Shown: piece after piece, positions 40,749 to 49,448 of the stretch
Layout of the letters: each line of letters starts with the position of its first letter
Numbering within the stretch: position 1 is the stretch's first letter
Assembly: GCA_900766645.1 (NCBI GenBank)
Contig: CAAFWD010000151.1
Location: forward strand, 1-50,251
Source: an uncultured Cetobacterium sp.
GTDB lineage: Bacteria; Fusobacteriota; Fusobacteriia; Fusobacteriales; Fusobacteriaceae
Direction: 5' to 3'
DNA length: 50,251 bases
Position numbers and translations under genes: made by a program
The notes under the pieces: model-generated
What the model was told of the DNA's origin: nothing
Databases searched by the model: none
What the model saw: the letters and a program-made list of their open reading frames with translations, nothing else

Positions 40749-41345
40749 CTATCCTCTTTTTCTAACTATGTGACATCTTCTACATCTTGCTTCATAGCTT
40801 TCACTAGCTCCAACTAAAACTATTGGATCATCCTCATAAGCTGGTTCTCCATTTACCAATCTCTGTGTTCTTGAAGCTGGATTTCCACAACAAGCACATA
40901 TTGCGTTAAACTTATCTACATATTCAGCTTTTGCTATTAAAATGTCCATAGGTTTAAACGGTTCTCCTCTAAAATCTTGATCTAATCCTGCTACAACCAC
41001 TCTTTTCCCAGAATCTGCTAACTCTTCACAAAAATCAACAACAGACTCTCCAAAAAATTGAACCTCATCTATTCCTACTACTTTTATATCATTATATTTA
41101 GTAACTATTAAATTTCTCATTTCTTCCACCGTTGAAACTGGAACAGCTTCTATGAAAGCTTGGCTATGTGATGCAACTTTAGTATCATCATATCTATCGT
41201 CACTAGCATGTTTAAATACAATAACCTTCTGATTAGCATATTTAGATCTTCTCATTCTTCTTATAAGTTCCTCACTTTTTCCAGAAAACATACTTCCTGT
41301 AACAACTTCTATCCAACCCATTCCTTCTGTCAATAATAAATGCAT
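40749..41345 (-). CDS. tdk: Thymidine kinase (type II)
   Basis: A 198-residue salvage kinase that makes dTMP from thymidine. P-loop GSMFSGKSEELIRR near 17-30, the DEVQFF block near 95, and a structural zinc site formed by CACCGNPASRTQR and CRRCHIVRK. It starts at ATG with GGGAGG 8 nt upstream. First of tdk-TruA/KH-HD-radical SAM-ung. Confidence 0.96.
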   Translation of the reverse strand: MHLLLTEGMGWIEVVTGSMFSGKSEELIRRMRRSKYANQKVIVFKHASDDRYDDTKVASHSQAFIEAVPVSTVEEMRNLIVTKYNDIKVVGIDEVQFFGESVVDFCEELADSGKRVVVAGLDQDFRGEPFKPMDILIAKAEYVDKFNAICACCGNPASRTQRLVNGEPAYEDDPIVLVGASESYEARCRRCHIVRKRG

Positions 41346-41389
41346 TGTTTTGTCCTCCCATTAATACCTAAAATTTTCATCTGCCTTCC

Positions 41390-41418
41390 ATTATATCATA
41401 ATTGTTATGGTAACACAA
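41390..41418 (-). promoter_or_regulatory. Promoter of the tdk operon
   Basis: TTGTGT (41413-41418), 17-nt spacer, TATAAT (41390-41395). Confidence 0.55.
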
Positions 41419-41439
41419 ACTTATAATTCCCTTAAAAAA

Positions 41440-41462
41440 AGAGATAGCTGTAAGCTATCTCT
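41440..41462 (-). terminator. Terminator after era
   Basis: A 10-bp stem AGAGATAGCT/AGCTATCTCT with a 3-nt loop, followed on the minus strand by TTTTTTTAAG. Confidence 0.85.
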
Positions 41463-41471
41463 CTATCTTTT

Positions 41472-42365
41472 TTATTTCTCTTCTACATATCCCAGTTCTT
41501 TTAAAAATGGTTTTTTCTTTCTCCAATCATCCTTAACCTTAACCCAAAGCTCCATATAAATCTCTACACCTAGAAGCTTTTCAATCTCTTTTCTAGACTC
41601 TATCCCTATCTCTTTAAGCATTTTCCCTTGTTTACCAATAATAATTCCTTTTTGAGAATCTCTTTCTACATATATATTTATATCAAACTTATCTTTTCCA
41701 TTGTTTCTTCTTGTTACATTTATTATTTCAATTGCAACCGAATGAGGAATTTCATCCCTTGTTCTCTCTAATATTTTTTCTCTAACTACTTCAGTTATAA
41801 TTCTATACATAGGCATATCTGTATACATATCGTCAGGATAATATTTCATTCCATCTTCTAAAAATGGATCTAATGCTTCTAATAATTTTGGAAGCCCTAT
41901 TGCATACTGTCCTGCAATCTCAACAATAGAATCAAAAGTTCCTAATTTTTCTGCAATTTCTTCTCTTTTTTCTATTAAAGCTTCATCTGATATTTTATCA
42001 ATTTTATTTACTATTAAAACTCTAGGTGTGTTTCTTGCTTCTTTCACCTTTTCCCATACAAAAAGATCTCCTGTACTAATCTCTTGAGAAGCATCAACAA
42101 CCATTGCAATAACATCAACATCTCTAAGAACTCTTAAAGCACTGTTTGTCATATGTTCACCTAAAAGATGCTTTGGCTTATGGATTCCTGGTGTATCCAC
42201 AAATATGTATTGGTTATTATTAAAATTTAATATTCCTTTTATTGTATCTCTTGTTGTCCCTGCTTTATCAGATACAATAGCTACTTTTTCATCTACAAGT
42301 TTGTTTATTAGTGTAGACTTACCAACATTTGGTCTTCCTACAACTGCTATAAATCCAGCTTTCAC
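41472..42365 (-). CDS. era: GTPase Era
   Basis: A 297-residue GTPase for 30S subunit maturation. G1 is GRPNVGKST near 10, G3 is DTPGIH near 57 and G4 is NKIDK near 122. The C-terminal KH domain has GIIIGKQGKMLKEIG near 230. The start is GTG, with AGGAG 10 nt upstream. Last gene of the ftsX-era run. Confidence 0.97.
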   Translation of the reverse strand: MKAGFIAVVGRPNVGKSTLINKLVDEKVAIVSDKAGTTRDTIKGILNFNNNQYIFVDTPGIHKPKHLLGEHMTNSALRVLRDVDVIAMVVDASQEISTGDLFVWEKVKEARNTPRVLIVNKIDKISDEALIEKREEIAEKLGTFDSIVEIAGQYAIGLPKLLEALDPFLEDGMKYYPDDMYTDMPMYRIITEVVREKILERTRDEIPHSVAIEIINVTRRNNGKDKFDINIYVERDSQKGIIIGKQGKMLKEIGIESRKEIEKLLGVEIYMELWVKVKDDWRKKKPFLKELGYVEEK

Positions 42366-42367
42366 TG

Positions 42368-43159
42368 TTAATCATCTCCTATTCCTATTTGGAAGTATTT
42401 TTTCTTTATTTCAGAGTTAGATATATTTATATTACTTTCCTCTTCAATTTTCTTTAAATTTTTTAAAGTATTTCTCAGCATGTTAGGTGAAACTGTTCTT
42501 TCTATTCCAGCTTTTTCACCTAATGCTATAAATCTAGCTCTAAAACTCTGACGGCTTAATCCGAAAAATAAATAATCACTATTATCTTCGATTATTTTAT
42601 CTCTATTAAAACTTATATAATCTTTTATTTTATTTTGAATTTCTTCTGATAACTCTATTTTTTCAAAGCTATCTACCAATAAGTTTTTAAATGAATTTAA
42701 CTCTAAATCAGAAATTTTTATTCTAAGAGCATCATTTATAGATATATTTGTTTCTAATAATAACTCTATTAAAATTTTATCTCTAATCCCTTTATCATTC
42801 TTTTCACATTTATTTAAAATTAATTCAATTTCCCACAACTCTAATTTTTCAGGATTTTTCACCACAGGTTTTTCTAGTATAATTCCATCAGTAGGAATTA
42901 TCTCAACTAACTCTTTTTTTGCTAAATAACGATAAAAGCTTTTTAAGCTACTTATTTTTCTTGTTATAGAATTAGGTTGATATCTTTTCTTTAAAAATTC
43001 AATATAATGAATTATATCACTTTGTTCTATCTGTAACAAGCTTCTACCATCAAAAAAGTTAATAAAATCTCTCATATCTATTTGATACATCTCTATTGTT
43101 TCACTCTTAATATTTCTAGATTGTTTTTTGTACTCTAAAAATTCTTCCAATAGTTTCAT
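42368..43159 (-). CDS. Degenerate XerC/D-like tyrosine recombinase
   Basis: A 263-residue protein with a SAM-like N-terminal core-binding domain (FLEYKKQSRN...SITRKISSLKSFYRYLAKKELV) and a short catalytic-type domain. In the usual TGLRVSEL block it has ETNISINDAL (136-145), so the first catalytic Arg is lost. In the HxLRHT block it has NMLRNT (226-231), so both His are lost. No active-site Tyr block of normal form follows, and the C-terminus is short. It is therefore probably inactive as a recombinase. It lies 2 nt after recN and 2 nt before era, so it is an established operon member and not a mobile element. Confidence 0.75.
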   Translation of the reverse strand: MKLLEEFLEYKKQSRNIKSETIEMYQIDMRDFINFFDGRSLLQIEQSDIIHYIEFLKKRYQPNSITRKISSLKSFYRYLAKKELVEIIPTDGIILEKPVVKNPEKLELWEIELILNKCEKNDKGIRDKILIELLLETNISINDALRIKISDLELNSFKNLLVDSFEKIELSEEIQNKIKDYISFNRDKIIEDNSDYLFFGLSRQSFRARFIALGEKAGIERTVSPNMLRNTLKNLKKIEEESNINISNSEIKKKYFQIGIGDD

Positions 43160-43161
43160 CT

Positions 43162-44823
43162 TTATCCCTCACTTAACAACTCTTTAGCATGCTCTATTAC
43201 AGCTTCTGAAAGATTCTTCCCTGCTAACATTCTAGCTATTTCTTGAACTCTTTCATCCCCCTTTAATTCCTTTACTTGAGTTACTGTTTTTTGATCTACT
43301 AATGTTTTTTCTATATAAAATTGCTGATTCGCTTTTGCTGCTATTGCAGGGGAATGTGTGATACTCATAACTTGAGTTGTTTCTCCTATTTCTCTCAATT
43401 TAGATGCAATCTTTCTTACTGTTTCCCCTCCTACTCCAGTATCTATTTCGTCAAAAATTAATATTGGAATATTATCAACTTTAGAAAATATAACTTTAAT
43501 TGCCAACATTATTCTACTAACCTCTCCACCTGAAGCTACCTTCCAAAGAGGTTTTAACCCTTGTCCAACATTAGTCGATATCATAAACTCCACTTGATCT
43601 ATTCCTAAAGCTGTCATAGATTCACTGGTATTATACTCTATTTTAAATTGAGCATCTCCCATATTAAGTCCACAAAGCTCACTTTGAAGGTTTTGTTCTA
43701 TTATATCTCCCTTTTCTTTTCTAAGGTTACTTAATTTTTGAGCCAGCTCATAATATCTTCCTTTAGCTTCTTCTCTCTCCTTTTCTAGTTTTTTTACTTG
43801 AAAACTACTTTCATCTAAAAGCTGAAGCTTTTCTTCAATATCATTTCTATACTCTAATATATCTTTAATTTCTTCTCCATATTTACTTTTTAATCTATTT
43901 ATAGCATCTAGACGTGAAATTACTTTTTCTAATCTCATATCATCCGCCTCAATATCTTCATTTAAATCTCTAATAGAATCAACACAATCTTGGAGATCAT
44001 AATAAGCTCTTTCTAGTCTTTCTAGACATTCTTGAAATTCTTTTCCATACTTTGAAATTATTTCTAGATTTTTTCTACTATTATAAATAATACTCAACGC
44101 ATTTATCTCTCCATCTTTTAATAAATCCTCTGTTAAAGATAGTTTTTCTTTTATTTTTCCTGCATGAAAAAGTTTTTTATATTCTTCCTCTAGTCTTTCA
44201 TCTTCTCCATCTTTTAAATTTACTTTATCAATCTCTTGAAGTTGAAACTCATAGAATTCTTTCTTTTCCATAACTTCTCTTTTATTTTTTTCAACGTCTA
44301 AAATTCTTCTATCTAAACTTTGATATTCATTAAAAACTAATTCAAGGTCTTTTTTTAAATAATTTCCATCCTCACCTAAAAATCTATCAAGTAATCTTAA
44401 ATGATTATTTTTATTCAAAAGCATTTGGTGTGAATGTTGTCCAACAATGTCAACCAATGTCCCCATTATCTCTTTTAGGCTAGACATTGGAACCCTTATA
44501 TTATTAACAAAAGCCTTTCCTTTCCCATTTTTATCAATATGCCTTCTTACTATAACCTCTTTATCTTCAGCTTCAATTCCTAACTCTCTTAAATCTTTTT
44601 CCTGTTCATCATTAACTGAAAAAACTCCTTGAGCTAATAAATAATCTTCACCATCTCTAACCATATCAGCACTGGCTTTTTCTCCAATTAAAAGATTTAT
44701 TCCACTTAAAATTATCGATTTACCTGCTCCTGTTTCTCCCGTTAAAGTAATTAGACCATTTTCAAACTCAAGATCTACTTTTTCAATTATGGCTAAATTT
44801 TCTATTTTTAATTCCTTTAACAT
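43162..44823 (-). CDS. recN: DNA repair protein RecN
   Basis: A 553-residue SMC-like protein for double-strand break repair. The N-terminal ATPase half has ENLAIIEKVDLEFENG and TGETGAGKSIILSGI near 31, long coiled coils fill 155-355, and the C-terminal half has the signature KVASGGEVSRIMLAIK near 429, Walker B ILIFDEIDTGVGGETV near 453 and the H-loop SITHSP. It overlaps the nadK stop by 7 nt. Confidence 0.96.
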   Translation of the reverse strand: MLKELKIENLAIIEKVDLEFENGLITLTGETGAGKSIILSGINLLIGEKASADMVRDGEDYLLAQGVFSVNDEQEKDLRELGIEAEDKEVIVRRHIDKNGKGKAFVNNIRVPMSSLKEIMGTLVDIVGQHSHQMLLNKNNHLRLLDRFLGEDGNYLKKDLELVFNEYQSLDRRILDVEKNKREVMEKKEFYEFQLQEIDKVNLKDGEDERLEEEYKKLFHAGKIKEKLSLTEDLLKDGEINALSIIYNSRKNLEIISKYGKEFQECLERLERAYYDLQDCVDSIRDLNEDIEADDMRLEKVISRLDAINRLKSKYGEEIKDILEYRNDIEEKLQLLDESSFQVKKLEKEREEAKGRYYELAQKLSNLRKEKGDIIEQNLQSELCGLNMGDAQFKIEYNTSESMTALGIDQVEFMISTNVGQGLKPLWKVASGGEVSRIMLAIKVIFSKVDNIPILIFDEIDTGVGGETVRKIASKLREIGETTQVMSITHSPAIAAKANQQFYIEKTLVDQKTVTQVKELKGDERVQEIARMLAGKNLSEAVIEHAKELLSEG

Positions 44824-45617
44824 AGATTATCTCCCCATTTTAATTTATCTCTTAAAATTCCATAATAATCTCTACCCTCTGGTGAAATTAATTTTAATTT
44901 TTTATCGCTATAAAATATTTCTATATTTTCTCCATAAGAAAAATCTTCTTTTTTTATTTCACCATCAACTATTACACATCCATTTTGATCTGAATCCAAA
45001 GAAATTTTTAATTTTTCATTTCCATCAAGTATAATTGGCCTAGTAGTTAAGTTATGAGGGGCTAAAGGAGTTACTACTGTTGCCTTTAATCCAGGCATTA
45101 CAATAGGTCCTCCTGCAGATAAAGAATATGCTGTCGATCCTGTTGGTGTCGCGACGATAACTCCATCCGCTTTATATGTACATAAATATTTTTTTCCTGA
45201 ATATACTTTTAAATTTAATATTCTTGAAATCGCATTTTTTTTAGATATTACCACTTCATTTAAAATATCAGCCTCTTCTTGCCCATACTTCAATTTTAAG
45301 AATGCTCTTTCTTCAACTTTAAAATACCCTTTTAAATAATTTTCAAAAGTTATTTCAAATTCATCACTTTTTATCTCTGTTAAAAATCCTAATGATCCCG
45401 CATTAACTGCAAAAACATGTACATCTGGATTTTTTATAATAGTTTTAGATGCTCTTAAAAGAGTTCCATCTCCTCCTATTACCACTACAAAGTTTACACT
45501 CTTTATATCTGTTTCTGGGACTATATCTATTCCTTTAGATAGAAAAAACTGGGAATATTTTTTATTTAATTCTACAGCTTCTTTTTTATTTTTGTTATAA
45601 ATTATAGTTCCCTTCAT
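44817..45617 (-). CDS. nadK: NAD kinase
   Basis: A 266-residue enzyme that phosphorylates NAD to NADP. It has the GGDGT motif at 48-52 (VVIGGDGTLLRASK), NAGSLGFLTE near 71, the NE of DILNEVVIS near 116, and GSTAYSLSAGGPI near 157. Found next to recN in many bacteria, as here. Confidence 0.96.
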   Translation of the reverse strand: MKGTIIYNKNKKEAVELNKKYSQFFLSKGIDIVPETDIKSVNFVVVIGGDGTLLRASKTIIKNPDVHVFAVNAGSLGFLTEIKSDEFEITFENYLKGYFKVEERAFLKLKYGQEEADILNEVVISKKNAISRILNLKVYSGKKYLCTYKADGVIVATPTGSTAYSLSAGGPIVMPGLKATVVTPLAPHNLTTRPIILDGNEKLKISLDSDQNGCVIVDGEIKKEDFSYGENIEIFYSDKKLKLISPEGRDYYGILRDKLKWGDNLC

Positions 45618-45628
45618 TTATCCCTCCA

Positions 45629-46717
45629 TTAAAATAAATTTTCTGGATTTATTGGTTTTAAATTAAATCTTACTTCATAATATAAGTTAGCTTCTCCTTC
45701 TGTTGTTAATCCTAACACTCCAATCTCTTGTCCCTTATTTACTTGCTGATTTAATTTAACTCCAACTGCAATTAAATTTCCATAAACACCTATTGTATTA
45801 TATCCATAATCTATCATTACAACATTATTAAGCCCTTGGAATTTATCTGCATATATTACTTTCCCACTCATAGAAGACTTTACTTTACTTCCCATCTGCC
45901 CTCTTATTTCAATTCCATTACTTACAACTTGGCCATTTTTCTTAGATTTAAATTTTACTACTGTTTTTCCAGAAATTGGCTTTATAAATTTTCCTAATTT
46001 TAAAACAGCTGTATCTAACTTAATATTTTTATTTGTTGTACTTCTTGATTTTATTATTTTCTCAATTTGTTTTTCTATATTTTTTTTCTCATCTCTTAAC
46101 TTTCCAATAGTTCTTACATGAGTTGATTTTTCTTTATTTAGTTTTAATATTAATTGTTTTTGTTCGCTTCTTTTGCTCTCTATTTTTCTTTTATTAGTAT
46201 CTAGTTTTCTCTTTAATCTTGTTAATTTTGCTTTATCTTTTTCTATATTTGATTTTACTTCCTCTATTGAATGTTGGACTTTCTCAATATGTTCCATACT
46301 TTCTAAATCTCCATATAGAAGTCTAGAGAAACTTCTTTTGGCAATACTTTTATTCTTAGAATCACTATCTAAATCAGCTATTCTATTTATAGCTATCATT
46401 TTTGCTTGATATTCTGACTTTCTTCTGTCTAAAACTTTATTACTAACTCCTAAATTTTGTTGCCCATAATCTATATTTTTGTTAACAACTTTTATTTCCG
46501 CTTGAATTTTTTCAGTATCTATCTCTATATCTTTTATTTCTGTTTCTATTTTTTTTATTTGTTTTTCTATACTTATTTTTTCCGAATCTATATTTTTTAT
46601 ACGTGTATTTTTTTGTTTTATTTCTGAGTCTATTTTTTTTACTTTATTTTTTAAGTTTCCAATTTGATCTCCAAAAATAAAATTACTAAAAATTAGAAAT
46701 ATAAATATCACTCTCAT
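45629..46717 (-). CDS. envC: EnvC-like murein hydrolase activator (inactive LytM domain)
   Basis: About 362 residues. A signal peptide (MRVIFIFLIFSNFIFG) precedes a long coiled coil (about 20-235) and a C-terminal LytM domain. The catalytic residues of M23 peptidases are gone: the HxxxD site reads NGIEIRG, the AHL site reads YGNL, and HLHFE reads NLYYE. This is the pattern of EnvC, which activates wall amidases when FtsEX opens it. It lies just after ftsX, which supports that. The ATG at 46717 gives the signal peptide; an ATG five codons earlier is less likely. Confidence 0.85.
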   Translation of the reverse strand: MRVIFIFLIFSNFIFGDQIGNLKNKVKKIDSEIKQKNTRIKNIDSEKISIEKQIKKIETEIKDIEIDTEKIQAEIKVVNKNIDYGQQNLGVSNKVLDRRKSEYQAKMIAINRIADLDSDSKNKSIAKRSFSRLLYGDLESMEHIEKVQHSIEEVKSNIEKDKAKLTRLKRKLDTNKRKIESKRSEQKQLILKLNKEKSTHVRTIGKLRDEKKNIEKQIEKIIKSRSTTNKNIKLDTAVLKLGKFIKPISGKTVVKFKSKKNGQVVSNGIEIRGQMGSKVKSSMSGKVIYADKFQGLNNVVMIDYGYNTIGVYGNLIAVGVKLNQQVNKGQEIGVLGLTTEGEANLYYEVRFNLKPINPENLF

Positions 46718-46721
46718 ATCA

Positions 46722-47516
46722 TTATACCTCATTTCTAATTTTTTTTGTCATTTTCCAAGAAAGTCCTAATACAACTATCATTGCTACTGCCTCAATATAA
46801 AATAACTGTTTAAAACTTTGGAGAATTAAATCTGGAAGTAAAAGGTTTAATTTTTCTCTTATTATTGTATAAATGTTAAAATATATTAAGCTACCAATAA
46901 CTGCACTCACAAAAAATGGTATTAAATTTTTATTTCTTGCAACAAGATAATTTTTAGAGTTTTGTGGATTTCTGATTGCAAAAATCATATAATCTTTAAA
47001 AATCATCTCTCTTAATACAACATTAATTATATAAAATGTTGCAAGTGATAGTAAAGAAAATAAAAATAATGTTGTGTTTACCGCACTTACTTTTCTTTGA
47101 GTTGATTGTAAAAAACTACTATCAATATAGATTTCTCTAACACGAGAGTCTACATCTAATAGTTCTTGAATTGCTTGTATATTTTTTTCATTTTCAAACT
47201 TAACGATCATTGAATTTGGAAGTGGATTTTCACTTTTTGGAATAACTATCTCTAATTCTTTTTGTAAATTTCTAAAAGCCTCATCTTTATCTAAAAATCT
47301 TATTCCCTTTACATTTGGATTTGATAATAGAAATTTTTCAAACTCATTTATATCTTTTTCATCTATATTATTTTTTAATTCTATTGTAAAAAAATAATCA
47401 TCCTTTAACTTTTTTCCTATAAAGTAACTATTTGATGCTATTGAAACAAATAAATTAAAAATCATAAAACTTAATATTAAAACTATAAAAGTTCCCTTTA
47501 TTTTTTTTGTTCCCAT
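46722..47516 (-). CDS. ftsX: Cell division protein FtsX
   Basis: A 264-residue membrane protein with four spans (about 10-28, 145-165, 195-215, 237-255). Between the first two lies a periplasmic loop (VKGIRFLDKDEAFRNLQKEL, PNSMIVKF) that fits the FtsX extracellular domain. FtsX couples FtsE ATP hydrolysis to wall hydrolysis through EnvC, whose gene follows. The ftsE gene, usually just upstream, is not here; a terminator and the transketolase genes are. Confidence 0.88.
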   Translation of the reverse strand: MGTKKIKGTFIVLILSFMIFNLFVSIASNSYFIGKKLKDDYFFTIELKNNIDEKDINEFEKFLLSNPNVKGIRFLDKDEAFRNLQKELEIVIPKSENPLPNSMIVKFENEKNIQAIQELLDVDSRVREIYIDSSFLQSTQRKVSAVNTTLFLFSLLSLATFYIINVVLREMIFKDYMIFAIRNPQNSKNYLVARNKNLIPFFVSAVIGSLIYFNIYTIIREKLNLLLPDLILQSFKQLFYIEAVAMIVVLGLSWKMTKKIRNEV

Positions 47517-47541
47517 TCTCTCTCCCTTTTATAATGAAAAT

Positions 47542-47569
47542 ATAGAGGCGACTTTTAACTCGCCTCTAT
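47542..47569 (-). terminator. Terminator of the transketolase operon
   Basis: A 10-bp stem ATAGAGGCGA/TCGCCTCTAT with an 8-nt loop, followed on the minus strand by ATTTTCATT. It isolates ftsX from the genes upstream. Confidence 0.75.
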
Positions 47570-47581
47570 CCTCTCGTTATA

Positions 47582-48508
47582 TTATAAGTTTTCCTTTACT
47601 ACTGATACTATTTTATCAGCTGTTAATTCATATTTTTCTAATAGCTCTTCTGCTTTTCCACTTTGTCCAAATACATCGTATATTCCAACCTTCTTGATTA
47701 ATGTTGGGTGAGTTTCCGATAAGAACTCCGATACTGCCGATCCAAGTCCTCCAATAACTGAATGCTCTTCTGCTGTTACAATAAATTTTGTTTCTTTAGC
47801 AGCTTTTAGTATTGTTTCACCATCTAAAGGTTTTATCGTTCCCGCATTTATAACTCTTGCTGAAACTCCTTCAGATTGTAATTTTTCAGCAGCTTCTAAA
47901 GCTCTAGCTGTCATAAGTCCTGTAGCAACAATTGTAACGTCTGTTCCTTCTTTTATTGTATTTGCCACACCAATTTGGAAATCATAGTTTTCATCAAATA
48001 AAACTGGTACGTCTAATCTTCCCATTCTAATGTAAACTGGTCCATTATACTCTGCTGCTGCAAATATCATTTTCTTTGTTTCTGTAGCATCTGCTGGAGA
48101 AAGTACAACCATTCCTGGAATACTTCTCATTAAAGAGATGTCCTCTACTGATTGGTGTGATCCTCCATCCTCACCAACAGATATTCCTGCATGCGTAGGC
48201 GCTATTTTTACATTTAACTTTGGATAAGCTACAGTATTTCTGATTTGTTCAAATCCTCTTCCCGCTGCAAACATTGCAAATGTTGAAGCAAAAGGAATCA
48301 TTCCACATGTTGCTAATCCTGCTGCAGTTCCAATAAGATCCGCTTCTGATATTCCTACATTTATATGTCTTTCTGGAAATTTCTCTTGAAATAAGTTTGT
48401 TTTTGTTGATTTTGTTAAATCTGCATCTAATACCACTATATTATTATTCTTTTGTCCAAGCTCAACTAATGCTTCTCCGTAAGCTTGTCTCGTAGATTTC
48501 TTAATCAT
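47582..48508 (-). CDS. Transketolase, C-terminal subunit
   Basis: About 308 residues: the pyrimidine-binding and C-terminal domains of transketolase as a separate chain. Motifs: GISEADLIGTAAGLA near 52-66, FASTFAMFAAGRGFEQIRN near 76, and THAGISVGEDGGSHQSVEDISLMR near 108. It forms an active enzyme with the N-terminal subunit next to it, moving two-carbon units in the pentose phosphate pathway. The ATG at 48508 is chosen, with GGAGGG just upstream; a TTG four codons earlier overlaps that site. Confidence 0.95.
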   Translation of the reverse strand: MIKKSTRQAYGEALVELGQKNNNIVVLDADLTKSTKTNLFQEKFPERHINVGISEADLIGTAAGLATCGMIPFASTFAMFAAGRGFEQIRNTVAYPKLNVKIAPTHAGISVGEDGGSHQSVEDISLMRSIPGMVVLSPADATETKKMIFAAAEYNGPVYIRMGRLDVPVLFDENYDFQIGVANTIKEGTDVTIVATGLMTARALEAAEKLQSEGVSARVINAGTIKPLDGETILKAAKETKFIVTAEEHSVIGGLGSAVSEFLSETHPTLIKKVGIYDVFGQSGKAEELLEKYELTADKIVSVVKENL

Positions 48509-48524
48509 TTTTCCCTCCAATTTA

Positions 48525-49352
48525 TTATATCTCTGATACTCTTTCTAACTCTTTTACTGCCTTCTCTGTTTCTTCAGCTGTTGGAGCTACTCCATGGAAT
48601 CCACAAACATCTTCCATAAATGATACTCCCTTACCTTTAGTTGTCTTAGCAATAATTACTGTTGGTTTTCCTTTTGTTGCTTTTGCTTGATCTAAAGCAT
48701 CAAAAATTTCTTGGAAGTTATGACCATCTATTTGGATTACATTCCATCCAAAAGATTCCCATTTTTTATCTAATGGATTAATTCCCATTACTTTATCAAC
48801 GTTTCCGTCTATTTGAAGATTGTTATAGTCTATGAAAGCACAAACTGAATCTAGTTTATAGTGGGCTGCTGTCATTGCTGCTTCCCATACTTGACCTTCT
48901 TGTAACTCTCCATCTCCCATAAGAATATATGTTCTATAATCTTGACCAGATATTCTTGCAGCTAAAGCCATTCCGTTTGCTACTGACAATCCTTGTCCTA
49001 AAGATCCTGTTGAAATCTCTATTCCTGGTAATTTTTTCATATCTGGATGTCCTTGTAAAGGTGACCCATAAGCTCTTAAAGTATTTAAAAGATCTTTGTC
49101 AAAGAAACCTCTTTCTGCTAGAGCTGAGTATAAAACTGGTGCTGCATGCCCTTTAGATAGAACAAATCTATCTCTTCCTTCCATTTTTGGATTTTTAGGA
49201 TCTATGTTCATTTCTGAAAAGTATAATGCTGTTACGATGTCTGCCGCTGAAAGCGATCCTCCTGGATGACCTGACTTTGCTTTACATATCATTTGTACTA
49301 TGTCTCTTCTTATTTTAGCAGCTTGCTCCACTAAAAATTTTGTGTCTCTCAT
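48525..49352 (-). CDS. Transketolase, N-terminal subunit
   Basis: About 275 residues: the thiamine diphosphate-binding domain. Motifs: SGHPGGSLSAADIVTALYF near 25, RDRFVLSKGHAAPVLYSAL near 57, STGSLGQGLSVANGMALAA near 112, and the GDGELQEGQVWEA...NNLQIDG cofactor motif near 145-175. Split transketolases of this type are common in Firmicutes and Fusobacteria. The ATG at 49352 follows GAGGAG. Confidence 0.95.
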   Translation of the reverse strand: MRDTKFLVEQAAKIRRDIVQMICKAKSGHPGGSLSAADIVTALYFSEMNIDPKNPKMEGRDRFVLSKGHAAPVLYSALAERGFFDKDLLNTLRAYGSPLQGHPDMKKLPGIEISTGSLGQGLSVANGMALAARISGQDYRTYILMGDGELQEGQVWEAAMTAAHYKLDSVCAFIDYNNLQIDGNVDKVMGINPLDKKWESFGWNVIQIDGHNFQEIFDALDQAKATKGKPTVIIAKTTKGKGVSFMEDVCGFHGVAPTAEETEKAVKELERVSEI

Positions 49353-49384
49353 TTTTTCTCCTCTCAATCTTTTTTTCTAGGTAA

Positions 49385-49414
49385 ATTATATTAAAAATTT
49401 TCTTCTTTTGTCAA
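49385..49414 (-). promoter_or_regulatory. Promoter of the split transketolase operon
   Basis: TTGACA (49409-49414), 18-nt spacer, TATAAT (49385-49390). Confidence 0.75.
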
Positions 49415-49448
49415 GATAAGCTACGGGATTTATCATCTTTTTCATGTT

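Noticed and set aside
42368..43159. Integrase marking a mobile element
   Set aside because: Catalytic residues are missing, there are no attachment repeats or cargo genes, and it lies inside a tight housekeeping operon.
45629..46717. Active M23 endopeptidase
   Set aside because: All catalytic and zinc positions of the LytM domain are replaced, so an EnvC-like activator fits better.
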